Assembly: GCA_947501275.1 (NCBI GenBank)
Contig: CANMVD010000007.1
Span: 1-64,000 of the forward strand
Length of the DNA stretch: 64,000 nt
Source of the DNA: an uncultured Tateyamaria sp.
GTDB lineage: Bacteria; Pseudomonadota; Alphaproteobacteria; Rhodobacterales; Rhodobacteraceae
Direction of reading: 5' to 3'
Part shown: positions 9,305 to 17,689 of the stretch, one piece after another
Position numbering within the stretch: the first letter of the stretch is position 1
Layout of the letters: each line of letters opens with the position of its first letter
Program-made: the position numbers and the translations under genes
The notes under the pieces: model-generated
Seen by the model: the letters and a program-made list of their open reading frames with translations, nothing else
What the model was told of the DNA's origin: nothing
Database searches by the model: none

Positions 9305-12217
9305 TTACTTGCTATCCTTCAACCCCATGAGGGCTGCGGCAAACGGGTTGTCTGGATCGATCTGCTTTTCTTTCTTCGGTGGACGGGACGAGAAACTCTG
9401 CCCTTTCCCGCCACCACCATCGCGGCGCGGGCCCTTGCCTTTACCTTTGGACTTGCCACCGCCGGGGGCACCCTGCTTGCCGCGCGGTTTGCCACTGCCT
9501 TGCTGGTTGGGGCGGCGGCCCTGCGCGCTGCGTCCCCCCCAGGTGAAGGTGTAGAACACTTCGGTATCAGGGGCGTCCACTGCCGCGTCAGCGGCGACAC
9601 CAAGTTCAACTTCGCCTTCGCTGCTCACAGGAATGTCAGCGCCAACGTCCGGCGTTTCGGCGGGTTCCGCCACAACAGCCGCCGCGCCCTCATCCACAAT
9701 TTCGCTGGTCCCTTCAGGCACATCCGCAGGCACGGCTTCAACCGGCGTGCCAGCGCCCGGTGCTTCGGCCTCTGCGGCGTCCATGACTGGGGTGTCTACG
9801 GCATCCGGCGTTGCATCCGTGGTCACAACCGCGTCCGTTGCTTTGACTTTTTCTCGCTCACCCTTCTCGGCCTTGTAGCCGAGGCCCTCCATCAGCGTGG
9901 CGAATTGTTCCAGCGTCATGCCGGTGATCGACAGCATATCCGCCTTGGCCTCAAAGCCGCCGCGCGTGTCTTCGGTGCGCAGCATGTCAGCGAGGCGCTC
10001 CAGCATGTCGATCCGAATCGCGCGCTCACCCGCATTGCGGTAGCCTGCCATAGTGTCGGCTCCCTGCGGGCCATCGGCCATCGCCGGGATTGTCACCAGC
10101 CCGGGGGGCGGAGATTCGGGGAATTCGGACAACCCTTGCGACAGCGACCACAGCACCAGACGCAAGCGCGTCGGCGCGGGTTTCAGCAGCAAAGGCATAA
10201 AGATCGTGAACTGACCAAAGCGAATGCCGTGCTTGCGCAGCGCACCGCGTGCATCTTGATCCAACGCCTTGACGTCATCGGCCACAACGGCGCGGGGCAA
10301 CACGCCCAGCCCCTCGATCATGCGAAAGGCAAAGCCCTTGGCCAGACCGCTGAGCGTTTCATCCTTTTGCATGTTCATCAGCGGTTCAAACAAGGCCGCG
10401 ACCTTGCGATCGATGAAATGCTGCAGGCGGCGCTGGACCTTTTGGGCAACCTCGGGGCCTGCCACATCGTCCACAAACACCTCGACCATCGGCTTCAGCG
10501 CGTCCTGACCGGCGACCAGTTTACCTACGGCAGCCGACCCCCACATGAGGCCCCCCTGTTCGGTAAAGTCGATCTCTGTGTCGGGCGCGTTGTAAAAGCG
10601 ATCCGCGCGCAGGTGAAAATGAGGGGCAAGCGCCTGTAGCGCCGCCGTCTTGATCGTTTTGGCTTCGGCCGCACCTGCGCCCTTGTCCTGAGAAAACCGG
10701 AAACCGTCGAGCTTGCCAACAAACTCGCCCTCAACGGTTACTTCACCTGCATCATTAACTTCGGCCACCATGGCCTCCTTCTGGCCTAGCCGGCGCAACA
10801 AAACCGAGGTGCGCCGATCTACAAATCTTTGGGTCAGTTTCGCGTGTAACGCGTCTGATAGGCGGTCTTCTACATGGCGGGTCTCGTCACGCCAATGGGT
10901 TTCGTCATCCACCCACCCTTTCCGCTGCGCGACATATGTCCACGTCCGGATAAAGGCGAGGCGCTTGGAGATCGCATCAATATCCCCGTCGCTGCGGTCA
11001 ATCCGTTTGATCTGGCGTGCCATCCAGTCATCGGGGATCGAGCCGCGTTCGTGCAGAAAACGGAAAATCGCATCCAGCAGATTGGAGTGTTCCTGATGAG
11101 ATATCCCGCGAAAATCGGGAACGCGGCACACATCCCACAGCAAGCGCACCGAGGGTGCATCGGTGCACCGTGCCGTAACTTCGGCGCTTTCGGCCAGAGA
11201 CTTCAGAGCCATAACATCGTCAGCTTCGCGCGCGCGAACCAGAACATCGTGATCCGAGGGCGCCTCAAGTGAGCGGATCAGAGCGTCAATCGTTCCGAAT
11301 TGCAGCGCGTGATTGCGCCACTGCAACTTTTTCAGCGGGGTAAAGCGGTGATCCATGATTGCCTGCGCTACACCGTCATCGAGGGGCCGCACATCACCTG
11401 TCACTCCAAAAGTGCCGTCCTTTTGTCCACGCCCGGCTCGCCCGGCAATCTGGGCCAGTTCATTCGGCGCCAATGGGCGCATCCGGCGCCCGTCGAATTT
11501 CGTGAGCGAGGAAAACGCTACGTGATCAATATCAAGGTTGAGCCCCATCCCGATGGCATCCGTGGCCACAAGAAAGTCCACCTCGCCATTTTGATACATT
11601 TCCACCTGGGCATTGCGTGTACGTGGTGACAGCGCGCCCATCACCACGGCAGCACCGCCTTTCTGTCGGCGGATCAGTTCAGCGATGGCATACACATTGT
11701 CCACCGAGAAACCGACAATGGCTGAGCGCGGCCGCAACCGTCCCGTTTTCTTTTGGCCGGCATAAACAAGTTGGCTCATGCGTTCGCGGTGCATGTACTG
11801 GGCCTCGGGGACAAGCGCAGCGATGGGGCCGCGCATTGTGTCAGCCCCAAGGAAAAGGGTTTCGTGCAGGCCCCGGGCCCGTAGCAGCCGGTCGGTGAAC
11901 ACATGCCCCCGTTCCGGATCGGCACAAAGCTGGATTTCGTCAACGGCCAGGAAATCACAGCCCATTCCGTCGGGCATCGCCTCGACAGTGCAGACCCAAT
12001 ATTGCGTGCGCGGCGGCACAATGCGTTCTTCGCCCGTCACAAGAGCGACAACAGACGGACCGCGCAGCGCGACAATCCGGTCATAGACTTCGCGCGCCAA
12101 CAGCCGCAAAGGCAGGCCAATCACGCCCGTGCGGTGCCCCAGCATCCTGTCGATGGCATAGGTCGTCTTGCCTGTATTGGTGGGGCCCAGAACAGCCACC
12201 ACCCTGCCCTGATCCAT
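9305..12217 (-). CDS. SUV3-type ATP-dependent RNA helicase with charged tail
   Basis: A 970-aa superfamily 2 helicase resembling the mitochondrial degradosome helicase SUV3. Walker A GPTNTGKT lies near the N-terminus, then the DEIQ box, GEERIVPP, the C-terminal helicase motif VATDAIGMGLNLDIDHVAF and QIAGRAGRG. After about residue 790 there is a long Ala/Glu/Val-rich acidic low-complexity region, then a Gly/Lys/Arg-rich basic segment (QGSGKPRGKQGAPGGGKSKG), probably an RNA-binding tail. Transcribed after the TPR gene and abutting the S4 gene. The likely substrate is structured RNA; no exoribonuclease partner is nearby. Confidence 0.92.
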   Translation of the reverse strand: MDQGRVVAVLGPTNTGKTTYAIDRMLGHRTGVIGLPLRLLAREVYDRIVALRGPSVVALVTGEERIVPPRTQYWVCTVEAMPDGMGCDFLAVDEIQLCADPERGHVFTDRLLRARGLHETLFLGADTMRGPIAALVPEAQYMHRERMSQLVYAGQKKTGRLRPRSAIVGFSVDNVYAIAELIRRQKGGAAVVMGALSPRTRNAQVEMYQNGEVDFLVATDAIGMGLNLDIDHVAFSSLTKFDGRRMRPLAPNELAQIAGRAGRGQKDGTFGVTGDVRPLDDGVAQAIMDHRFTPLKKLQWRNHALQFGTIDALIRSLEAPSDHDVLVRAREADDVMALKSLAESAEVTARCTDAPSVRLLWDVCRVPDFRGISHQEHSNLLDAIFRFLHERGSIPDDWMARQIKRIDRSDGDIDAISKRLAFIRTWTYVAQRKGWVDDETHWRDETRHVEDRLSDALHAKLTQRFVDRRTSVLLRRLGQKEAMVAEVNDAGEVTVEGEFVGKLDGFRFSQDKGAGAAEAKTIKTAALQALAPHFHLRADRFYNAPDTEIDFTEQGGLMWGSAAVGKLVAGQDALKPMVEVFVDDVAGPEVAQKVQRRLQHFIDRKVAALFEPLMNMQKDETLSGLAKGFAFRMIEGLGVLPRAVVADDVKALDQDARGALRKHGIRFGQFTIFMPLLLKPAPTRLRLVLWSLSQGLSEFPESPPPGLVTIPAMADGPQGADTMAGYRNAGERAIRIDMLERLADMLRTEDTRGGFEAKADMLSITGMTLEQFATLMEGLGYKAEKGEREKVKATDAVVTTDATPDAVDTPVMDAAEAEAPGAGTPVEAVPADVPEGTSEIVDEGAAAVVAEPAETPDVGADIPVSSEGEVELGVAADAAVDAPDTEVFYTFTWGGRSAQGRRPNQQGSGKPRGKQGAPGGGKSKGKGKGPRRDGGGGKGQSFSSRPPKKEKQIDPDNPFAAALMGLKDSK

Positions 12218-12243
12218 GGGCGCTTCCCCTTACGTGGAATAGT

Positions 12244-12801
12244 TTAAAGCTCGCGCCCGATGCCTTCGCGCTTGAGACTGGCAAGCGCAGTGCTGGCGTT
12301 TTCGTGATGGGGATGCAAGGTCAGAACGTGCTGAAAGGCCTCTTCGGCCCGACGGTAGTCTCCAAATTCCTGAAACATCACGCCAAGGCCAAACATGGCG
12401 TTGTAATTGTCAGGATTCAGGATCAGCGCACGCTGCAGATCATCGAGGGCCGGACCGTAAAGGCCCTTACGGAAATAGGCAGTAGCCCGTGCATGCCACC
12501 CTTCGGCAAAGTCCGGGGCGTGATCCGTTACGGCTGTCAGATGCTCAATCGCGATCTCGATCTGCTCGGCTTCCATGGCCTCACGACCCCGCCGCAACAG
12601 CATATCCAGCGACGTGGATCCGGACTGTGACCACTGCCGCTCGATCTCACGCGTGAGGCGGATTGCCTCTTCGGGTTCAGCCGTTCTTAACGCCTGCTTC
12701 ATCTCGTCAAGCGAAGATTGCGCGAATCCAGGTAAGGAATTCCCTACTGTCAGCAAAATTGCCGTGACGACAGGGTAGAGTTTGCGAAGTCGAATGCCCA
12801 T
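12244..12801 (-). CDS. secreted/periplasmic TPR-repeat protein
   Basis: A 185-aa protein starting at the ATG at 12801, which gives a clean signal peptide (LRKLYPVVTAILLTVGNS, cleavage near GFAQ). The mature part carries about three tetratricopeptide repeats (AEGWHARATAYFRKGLYGPA, YNAMFGLGVMFQEFGDYRRA), so it is a likely protein-interaction scaffold. It lies 26 bp upstream of the helicase and may share its transcript, though it acts in another compartment. The open frame continues 20 codons upstream without a ribosome site. Confidence 0.85.
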   Translation of the reverse strand: MGIRLRKLYPVVTAILLTVGNSLPGFAQSSLDEMKQALRTAEPEEAIRLTREIERQWSQSGSTSLDMLLRRGREAMEAEQIEIAIEHLTAVTDHAPDFAEGWHARATAYFRKGLYGPALDDLQRALILNPDNYNAMFGLGVMFQEFGDYRRAEEAFQHVLTLHPHHENASTALASLKREGIGREL

Positions 12802-12876
12802 AACAGTGAATGTAACAGGGACGGCGGCAATATCCAGAGACGCTGACGCTCCACCGACCAAAAAAGGGCATCAAAG

Positions 12877-13167
12877 ATGAGTGATACTGTGAATGAAGCT
12901 GTCGCCGTACTGAACGACAAGCTGAGTGGCGCGAGCTTTAACGGCACAGCGAAATTCGCTGTCGAAGGCGAAGGTTCCATCATGATGGATTCCAGCGGCG
13001 CACGTGCAGGCGACGAAGCGGCGGACGTGACCCTGACAGCGGATGCCGAAACCTTCAAATCCATACTCGAAGGCGACACCAACCCCACATCTGCCTTTAT
13101 GACCGGCAAATTGAAGGTTGACGGGGACATGGGCATGGCGATGCAACTCGCCTCGGTTCTGGCCTGA
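12877..13167 (+). CDS. SCP2 sterol-binding domain protein
   Basis: A 96-aa single-domain protein of the SCP2 family, which binds lipids or acyl-CoA in a hydrophobic pocket. The typical C-terminal GKLKVDGDMGMAMQLASVL is present. It ends 4 bp before a lysophospholipase-like gene, suggesting an operon handling lipids. The actual ligand is unknown. Confidence 0.9.
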   Translation: MSDTVNEAVAVLNDKLSGASFNGTAKFAVEGEGSIMMDSSGARAGDEAADVTLTADAETFKSILEGDTNPTSAFMTGKLKVDGDMGMAMQLASVLA

Positions 13168-13171
13168 TATC

Positions 13172-14113
13172 ATGACAGCGACGGCGGCCCCCCTTTACAC
13201 GGATATTGGCGCGGGCCCCGTCGAGGGAGCCGCATACTGGCTGAATACGGTTGACGATGTGCGCATTCGCATCGGCATTTGGGCGGCAGATGCTCCCAAG
13301 GGGACCGTTCTGCTGTTTTGCGGACGTACCGAATATATCGAAAAATATGGTCTGCCCGCCGGGGATCTGGCGGCGCGCGGTTATGCGACGGTTGCCATCG
13401 ACTGGCGCGGCCAAGGGCTTGCTGACCGCCTGCTTGAAGACACGCGCATCGGACACGTCGGCAAGTTCAGTGACTATCAGCATGACGTGAAAGCGGTTGT
13501 CGATGCCGCGCGCGACATGGGCCTGCCCGAACCCTACTACATGATCGGTCATTCGATGGGCGGCTGTATTGGCTTGCGCTCGCTCTACGAAGGCCTGCCA
13601 GTCGCCGCCGCGGCCTTCACCGGGCCGATGTGGGGCATCGGCATGGCGGCCTATTTGCGCCCGGTCGCATGGGCATTGGGCCGGCTTGTTCCGGCCATCG
13701 GCTTTGGCAATCGCCTCGCCCCGGGCACGATTAAGGAACCTTATGTTCTCAGCGCTCCGTTTGAGGACAATACCCTAACGCGGACACGCGAGATGTGGGA
13801 CATGATGCAGGCTCAACTGAAAGCTCACCCGGAATTTTCTCTTGGTGGTCCGAGTTTTGTGTGGCTGCGCAGCGCGCTGGACGAAACGCTGGATTTGGCG
13901 CAAATGCCCGCACCCGATGTACCCTGCCTTACCTTCCTGGGCGACAACGAACGTATCGTCGACCCAACGCGCGTGTATTCACGCATGAAGGGTTGGAAAA
14001 ACGGCACATTGCAGGTGATCGAGGGCGGCGAACATGAGGTGCTGATGGAAGACCTCGCCAAGCGGAGCGCTGTCTTTGACACCATGACCGCCTTTTTTGC
14101 CAAGGCTGGCTAA
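13172..14113 (+). CDS. alpha/beta hydrolase, lysophospholipase (PldB) family
   Basis: A 313-aa alpha/beta hydrolase. The nucleophile elbow GHSMGG places the catalytic Ser at residue 128; the oxyanion region is LFCGRTEYIEKYG; the acid and His are likely in LGDNERIVDPTRV and EGGEHEVLMED. The ATG at 13172, 4 bp after the SCP2 stop, was chosen over an in-frame ATG inside the SCP2 gene. Family members deacylate lysophospholipids or monoacylglycerols. No signal peptide is visible. Confidence 0.9.
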   Translation: MTATAAPLYTDIGAGPVEGAAYWLNTVDDVRIRIGIWAADAPKGTVLLFCGRTEYIEKYGLPAGDLAARGYATVAIDWRGQGLADRLLEDTRIGHVGKFSDYQHDVKAVVDAARDMGLPEPYYMIGHSMGGCIGLRSLYEGLPVAAAAFTGPMWGIGMAAYLRPVAWALGRLVPAIGFGNRLAPGTIKEPYVLSAPFEDNTLTRTREMWDMMQAQLKAHPEFSLGGPSFVWLRSALDETLDLAQMPAPDVPCLTFLGDNERIVDPTRVYSRMKGWKNGTLQVIEGGEHEVLMEDLAKRSAVFDTMTAFFAKAG

Positions 14114-14141
14114 GCCGCCCTGACATGCTAGGTTTGCGTGC

Positions 14142-15137
14142 ATGAGCGCTCTGACCTTCACACCCAATGGCATCTACTGTCCCGCAGGCGATTTCCATAT
14201 AGATCCATGGCGCCCGGTGAAACGTGCTCTTATCACGCATGGTCACGCAGATCATGCGCGCAGCGGCATGGGTGCCTATCTTGCCACGGACATTGCGACA
14301 CCAGTCATGCGGCATCGGTTGGGTGACATCAATATCGATACGATCCGCTATGGCGAACAGCGCCAGATCGGCGGGGCCAAGGTGTCCTTTCATCCCGCAG
14401 GTCATGTGCCCGGCTCCGCCCAGATCCGGGTTGAGGTCGGTGGCGAAGTCTGGGTGGCTTCGGGGGACTACAAGGTTGTGGATGATGGCCTTTCAACCCC
14501 GTTCGAACCCGTCAAATGCCATCACTTCATCACCGAAAGCACCTTTGGTCTGCCCGTGTTCCGCTGGCAGCCTCAGGCGGTGATCGCGGCCCAAATCAAC
14601 GAATGGTGGGCAACTTGCGCCACGGCCGGCAAGACCGCGTTTCTGGGCTGCTATGCCTTGGGCAAGGCGCAGCGTCTTTTGTCGATGCTTAACCCGGATG
14701 TCGGGCCTATCCTGACGCACACAGCCATTGAAAATACAAATAGCATCATGCGTTCGCAAGGAATCGCGTTGCCCGACACCGTGCGCGCAGATACAGACCT
14801 GACGCCCAAGGATCATCCCGGCGCATTGGTGCTCTCGCCACCCTCCGCGCTTGGATCAGCCTGGGCGCGCAAATTCGGCGCGCAGGAAACCGCCTTTGCC
14901 TCTGGTTGGATGGCGTTGCGCGGCATCCGTCGGCGCCGTGCCGGGGATCGTGGCTTTGTCATCTCGGATCATGCCGACTGGCCGAACCTGCTGTCTGCAA
15001 TTGCCGAGACGGGTGCAGAAAATATATATGTTACGCATGGTTACACAGAGATCTTCGCGCGCCATCTAAGCGAGCAGGGATGGAATGCCCAAGTGCTGCA
15101 AACGGAGTTCGGCAGCGACGAAGAAGATGCCGCATGA
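14142..15137 (+). CDS. ligase-associated DNA exonuclease (metallo-beta-lactamase fold)
   Basis: A 331-aa metallo-beta-lactamase/beta-CASP-type nuclease of the DNA-ligase-associated exonuclease family. The metal-binding motif ITHGHADHARSG and later VISDHADW are present. The stop overlaps the ligase start (ATGA at 15134-15137), so the two are translationally coupled. Family knowledge: these genes often travel with an ATP-dependent ligase, an Lhr-type helicase and a metallophosphoesterase as a DNA-damage repair set. Only the first two are present here. Confidence 0.93.
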   Translation: MSALTFTPNGIYCPAGDFHIDPWRPVKRALITHGHADHARSGMGAYLATDIATPVMRHRLGDINIDTIRYGEQRQIGGAKVSFHPAGHVPGSAQIRVEVGGEVWVASGDYKVVDDGLSTPFEPVKCHHFITESTFGLPVFRWQPQAVIAAQINEWWATCATAGKTAFLGCYALGKAQRLLSMLNPDVGPILTHTAIENTNSIMRSQGIALPDTVRADTDLTPKDHPGALVLSPPSALGSAWARKFGAQETAFASGWMALRGIRRRRAGDRGFVISDHADWPNLLSAIAETGAENIYVTHGYTEIFARHLSEQGWNAQVLQTEFGSDEEDAA

Positions 15138-16726
15138 TCCAGTTCGCCCAGCTGTTCAACGCGATCGATCAATCGACCAAGACCACCGTCAAAGTGGCCG
15201 CGCTGACGGAGTTTTTCCGCACCGCCCCCGAGGGTGATCGCATCTGGACCATAGCCATTTTCTCCGGACGTCGCCCCAAGCGCGCCGTGACCACAACCAA
15301 ATTGCGTGAATGGGCGGCTGAAGTGGCCGATATTCCCCTTTGGCTGTTCGAGGAAGCCTATCCCATAGTGGGTGATCTGGCCGAGACCATTGCGCTGGTG
15401 TTGCCTGAACCCACGACCACAAACGATCAGGGTTTGACGCATTGGATCAATGCCTTGCGTGGACTTTCTGAAGTCGATGAACCGGTGCGCAAGGCCTTTG
15501 TACTTGAGGCATGGGCCAGCCTTGATCCCACACAACGGTTTTTGTTCAACAAGTTGCTGACCGGCGGCTTTCGCGTTGGGGTCAGCCAAAAGCTGATGAC
15601 GCGCGCCCTGGCGCGTGCCACAGGCAAGGATGAAGCAGAAATGGCCCACCGTCTGATGGGCGATTGGGACCCTGCTACAGTGACGTGGGCCCAGTTGATC
15701 GAAGAGGATGACCCGGCCGCAAGCGCTTCGCGGCCCTACCCGTTCTATCTGGCTTATGCGCTTGAGGACGCGCCCGAAAACCTTGGTGCGCCTGAGGTGT
15801 GGCAGGCAGAGTGGAAATGGGACGGTATCCGAGGGCAGCTGATCCTGCGCGACGGAGTGCACTATGTCTGGTCGCGCGGTGAAGAGCTGATGACAGACCG
15901 CTTTCCCGAATTTGCGCGTGCCTGTGATTTTGTCCCGAACGGCACCGTTCTAGACGGAGAAATCCTGGTATGGGGGGACGAGAAGCCGCAGAATTTCAAT
16001 GCGCTTCAAGCTCGGATCGGACGCAAGACCGTCCCAAAGAAACTGCTGCAAAGTGCGCCGGTGATCCTTTACGCCTACGATCTGCTGGAATGGGGTGGGA
16101 CGGACCTGCGTGCGCAACCATTGGCAGAGCGGCGCGAGACACTCGAAGCACTCTGTGCCGATTTGCCAGCGGACGCACCGATCAAACTCGCCCCCTCCCT
16201 GCCCTTTGACAATTGGCAGGCGCTGGCTGACATCCGCGCCACGGCCCGCGATGCGCAGGCCGAAGGTTTGATGCTGAAACGGCGCGACAGCCCCTATCGG
16301 ATCGGGCGCAAGAAAGGCGACTGGTGGAAATGGAAGCTGGATCCGCTGACCATAGACGCGGTGATGATCTATGCGCAATCGGGGCACGGGCGGCGGGCCA
16401 ACCTGTTCACGGACTTTACCTTTGCAGTGTGGAACGGCAACGATCTGGTCCCCTTCACCAAAGCCTATTCCGGCCTGACGGATGATGAATTCCGCAAAAT
16501 CACGGCTTGGGTCAAGAAAAACACCCTGCAGCGCTTTGGCCCCGTGCGCAGCGTCACCCCGCACCATGTCTTTGAAATTGCGTTCGAGGGGATTCAATCG
16601 TCGTCCCGGCATAAATCCGGGGTCGCCTTGCGCTTTCCCCGCATGGCAAGATGGCGACAGGACAAACCCGTGCAAGAGGCTAACACTTTGGACGATCTCA
16701 ACAACATGCTCGCCCTTTATGGATAG
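15134..16726 (+). CDS. ATP-dependent DNA ligase (cisplatin-damage-response type)
   Basis: A 530-aa ligase. It has an N-terminal DNA-binding domain, then the adenylation motif EWKWDGIRG with catalytic Lys228, motif III VLDGEILVW, motif IV/V LKRRDSPYRIGRKKGDWWKW, and a C-terminal OB fold. The ATG at 15134 overlaps the exonuclease stop. It is an accessory repair ligase besides the NAD-dependent LigA. The last codons overlap the start of the amidohydrolase at 16719. Confidence 0.95.
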   Translation: MIQFAQLFNAIDQSTKTTVKVAALTEFFRTAPEGDRIWTIAIFSGRRPKRAVTTTKLREWAAEVADIPLWLFEEAYPIVGDLAETIALVLPEPTTTNDQGLTHWINALRGLSEVDEPVRKAFVLEAWASLDPTQRFLFNKLLTGGFRVGVSQKLMTRALARATGKDEAEMAHRLMGDWDPATVTWAQLIEEDDPAASASRPYPFYLAYALEDAPENLGAPEVWQAEWKWDGIRGQLILRDGVHYVWSRGEELMTDRFPEFARACDFVPNGTVLDGEILVWGDEKPQNFNALQARIGRKTVPKKLLQSAPVILYAYDLLEWGGTDLRAQPLAERRETLEALCADLPADAPIKLAPSLPFDNWQALADIRATARDAQAEGLMLKRRDSPYRIGRKKGDWWKWKLDPLTIDAVMIYAQSGHGRRANLFTDFTFAVWNGNDLVPFTKAYSGLTDDEFRKITAWVKKNTLQRFGPVRSVTPHHVFEIAFEGIQSSSRHKSGVALRFPRMARWRQDKPVQEANTLDDLNNMLALYG

Positions 16727-17579
16727 CGCGGCAGCCCCATTCCCAGCGACACGCCCCAAGACCACTTTGCCGGCAGGATCGTGGGATGCGCATGTGCACC
16801 TGTTGGGCGGCCCGCAGCATCCGTTGTCTCCGACGCGTGTTGAGAACCCGCCGGAGGGCATCGATTTTGAGGGCTGGCTTGATCTTTATCGCACGCACCT
16901 GACAGCCTTGGGATGCGCGCGTGGGCTGATTGTGCACTCCATTCTCTACGGCACGGACAACACTGTCACGCTGGACGCAGTGCGCGCGATGGGCGCCGGG
17001 TTCAAAGGTGTTGGGCTGTTACCGGACGGCGTCAGCGCACGCGACGTTCGCCACTTTGCCCGCAACAATATCGTTGCTGTGCGCCTCAACTATGTGCACG
17101 GCGGGGTCCTGACATGGGACGGGGCAAAAGCTATGGCCGGGGCGCTCGCCGATCAGGGCATGCATATCCAGATGTTGCTGCATGCAGACAAACATATCGA
17201 GGAGTTGGCAGAAGATATCCGCGCCCTGCCCGTGCCATTGGTGATTGATCACTGCGGCTGGCCCACAACACTTGACGCGCATACCCCCGCCATCGACACG
17301 CTGTGCGATCTGCTGGCGGACGGGCATATCCATGTCAAACTGTCAGCGCCCTATCGGCTGAGCAACCAGATCGCGGAAACCTCGGCACTGATGCAGCGGC
17401 TGATCGACACCAACCCCGAGCGATGCATGTGGGGATCGGACTGGCCTCACGTCATGCTGAATGACGCCAAGTTGCCGCGCGCCGCAGAACTGCTCGATCA
17501 TGTCGCAGCGTTTGTGCCAGCGGGCACGCAGGCACAGATCTTTCGCGACACGGCCCAGTCACTGTTTGACCCAATGTAA
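16719..17579 (+). CDS. amidohydrolase, 2-pyrone-4,6-dicarboxylate hydrolase-like
   Basis: A 286-aa TIM-barrel metal hydrolase of the amidohydrolase-2 family. The N-terminal metal motif DAHVHLLG, a central VIDHCGWP and the C-terminal GSDWPHVM Asp are as in LigI, which opens 2-pyrone-4,6-dicarboxylate. The ATG at 16719 lies inside the last codons of the ligase, so expression is coupled despite no obvious functional link. Without other lignin or protocatechuate genes the substrate stays open. Confidence 0.85.
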   Translation: MDSAAAPFPATRPKTTLPAGSWDAHVHLLGGPQHPLSPTRVENPPEGIDFEGWLDLYRTHLTALGCARGLIVHSILYGTDNTVTLDAVRAMGAGFKGVGLLPDGVSARDVRHFARNNIVAVRLNYVHGGVLTWDGAKAMAGALADQGMHIQMLLHADKHIEELAEDIRALPVPLVIDHCGWPTTLDAHTPAIDTLCDLLADGHIHVKLSAPYRLSNQIAETSALMQRLIDTNPERCMWGSDWPHVMLNDAKLPRAAELLDHVAAFVPAGTQAQIFRDTAQSLFDPM

Positions 17580-17689
17580 GCCCGGCTGGATCGGGGGCGG
17601 CTGCTGCGATGCTGACAATTGCGCGCACGCTCTTGCCCCTGCCCGTCCCTCCCAATACCTATGAGCCAACAACTGAAAGAGGTTCCTAC

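Noticed and set aside
8927..10639. 570-aa open frame on the plus strand
   Set aside because: Fully antisense to the S4 and helicase genes, whose protein families are clear; its translation is Arg/His-rich and resembles no family.
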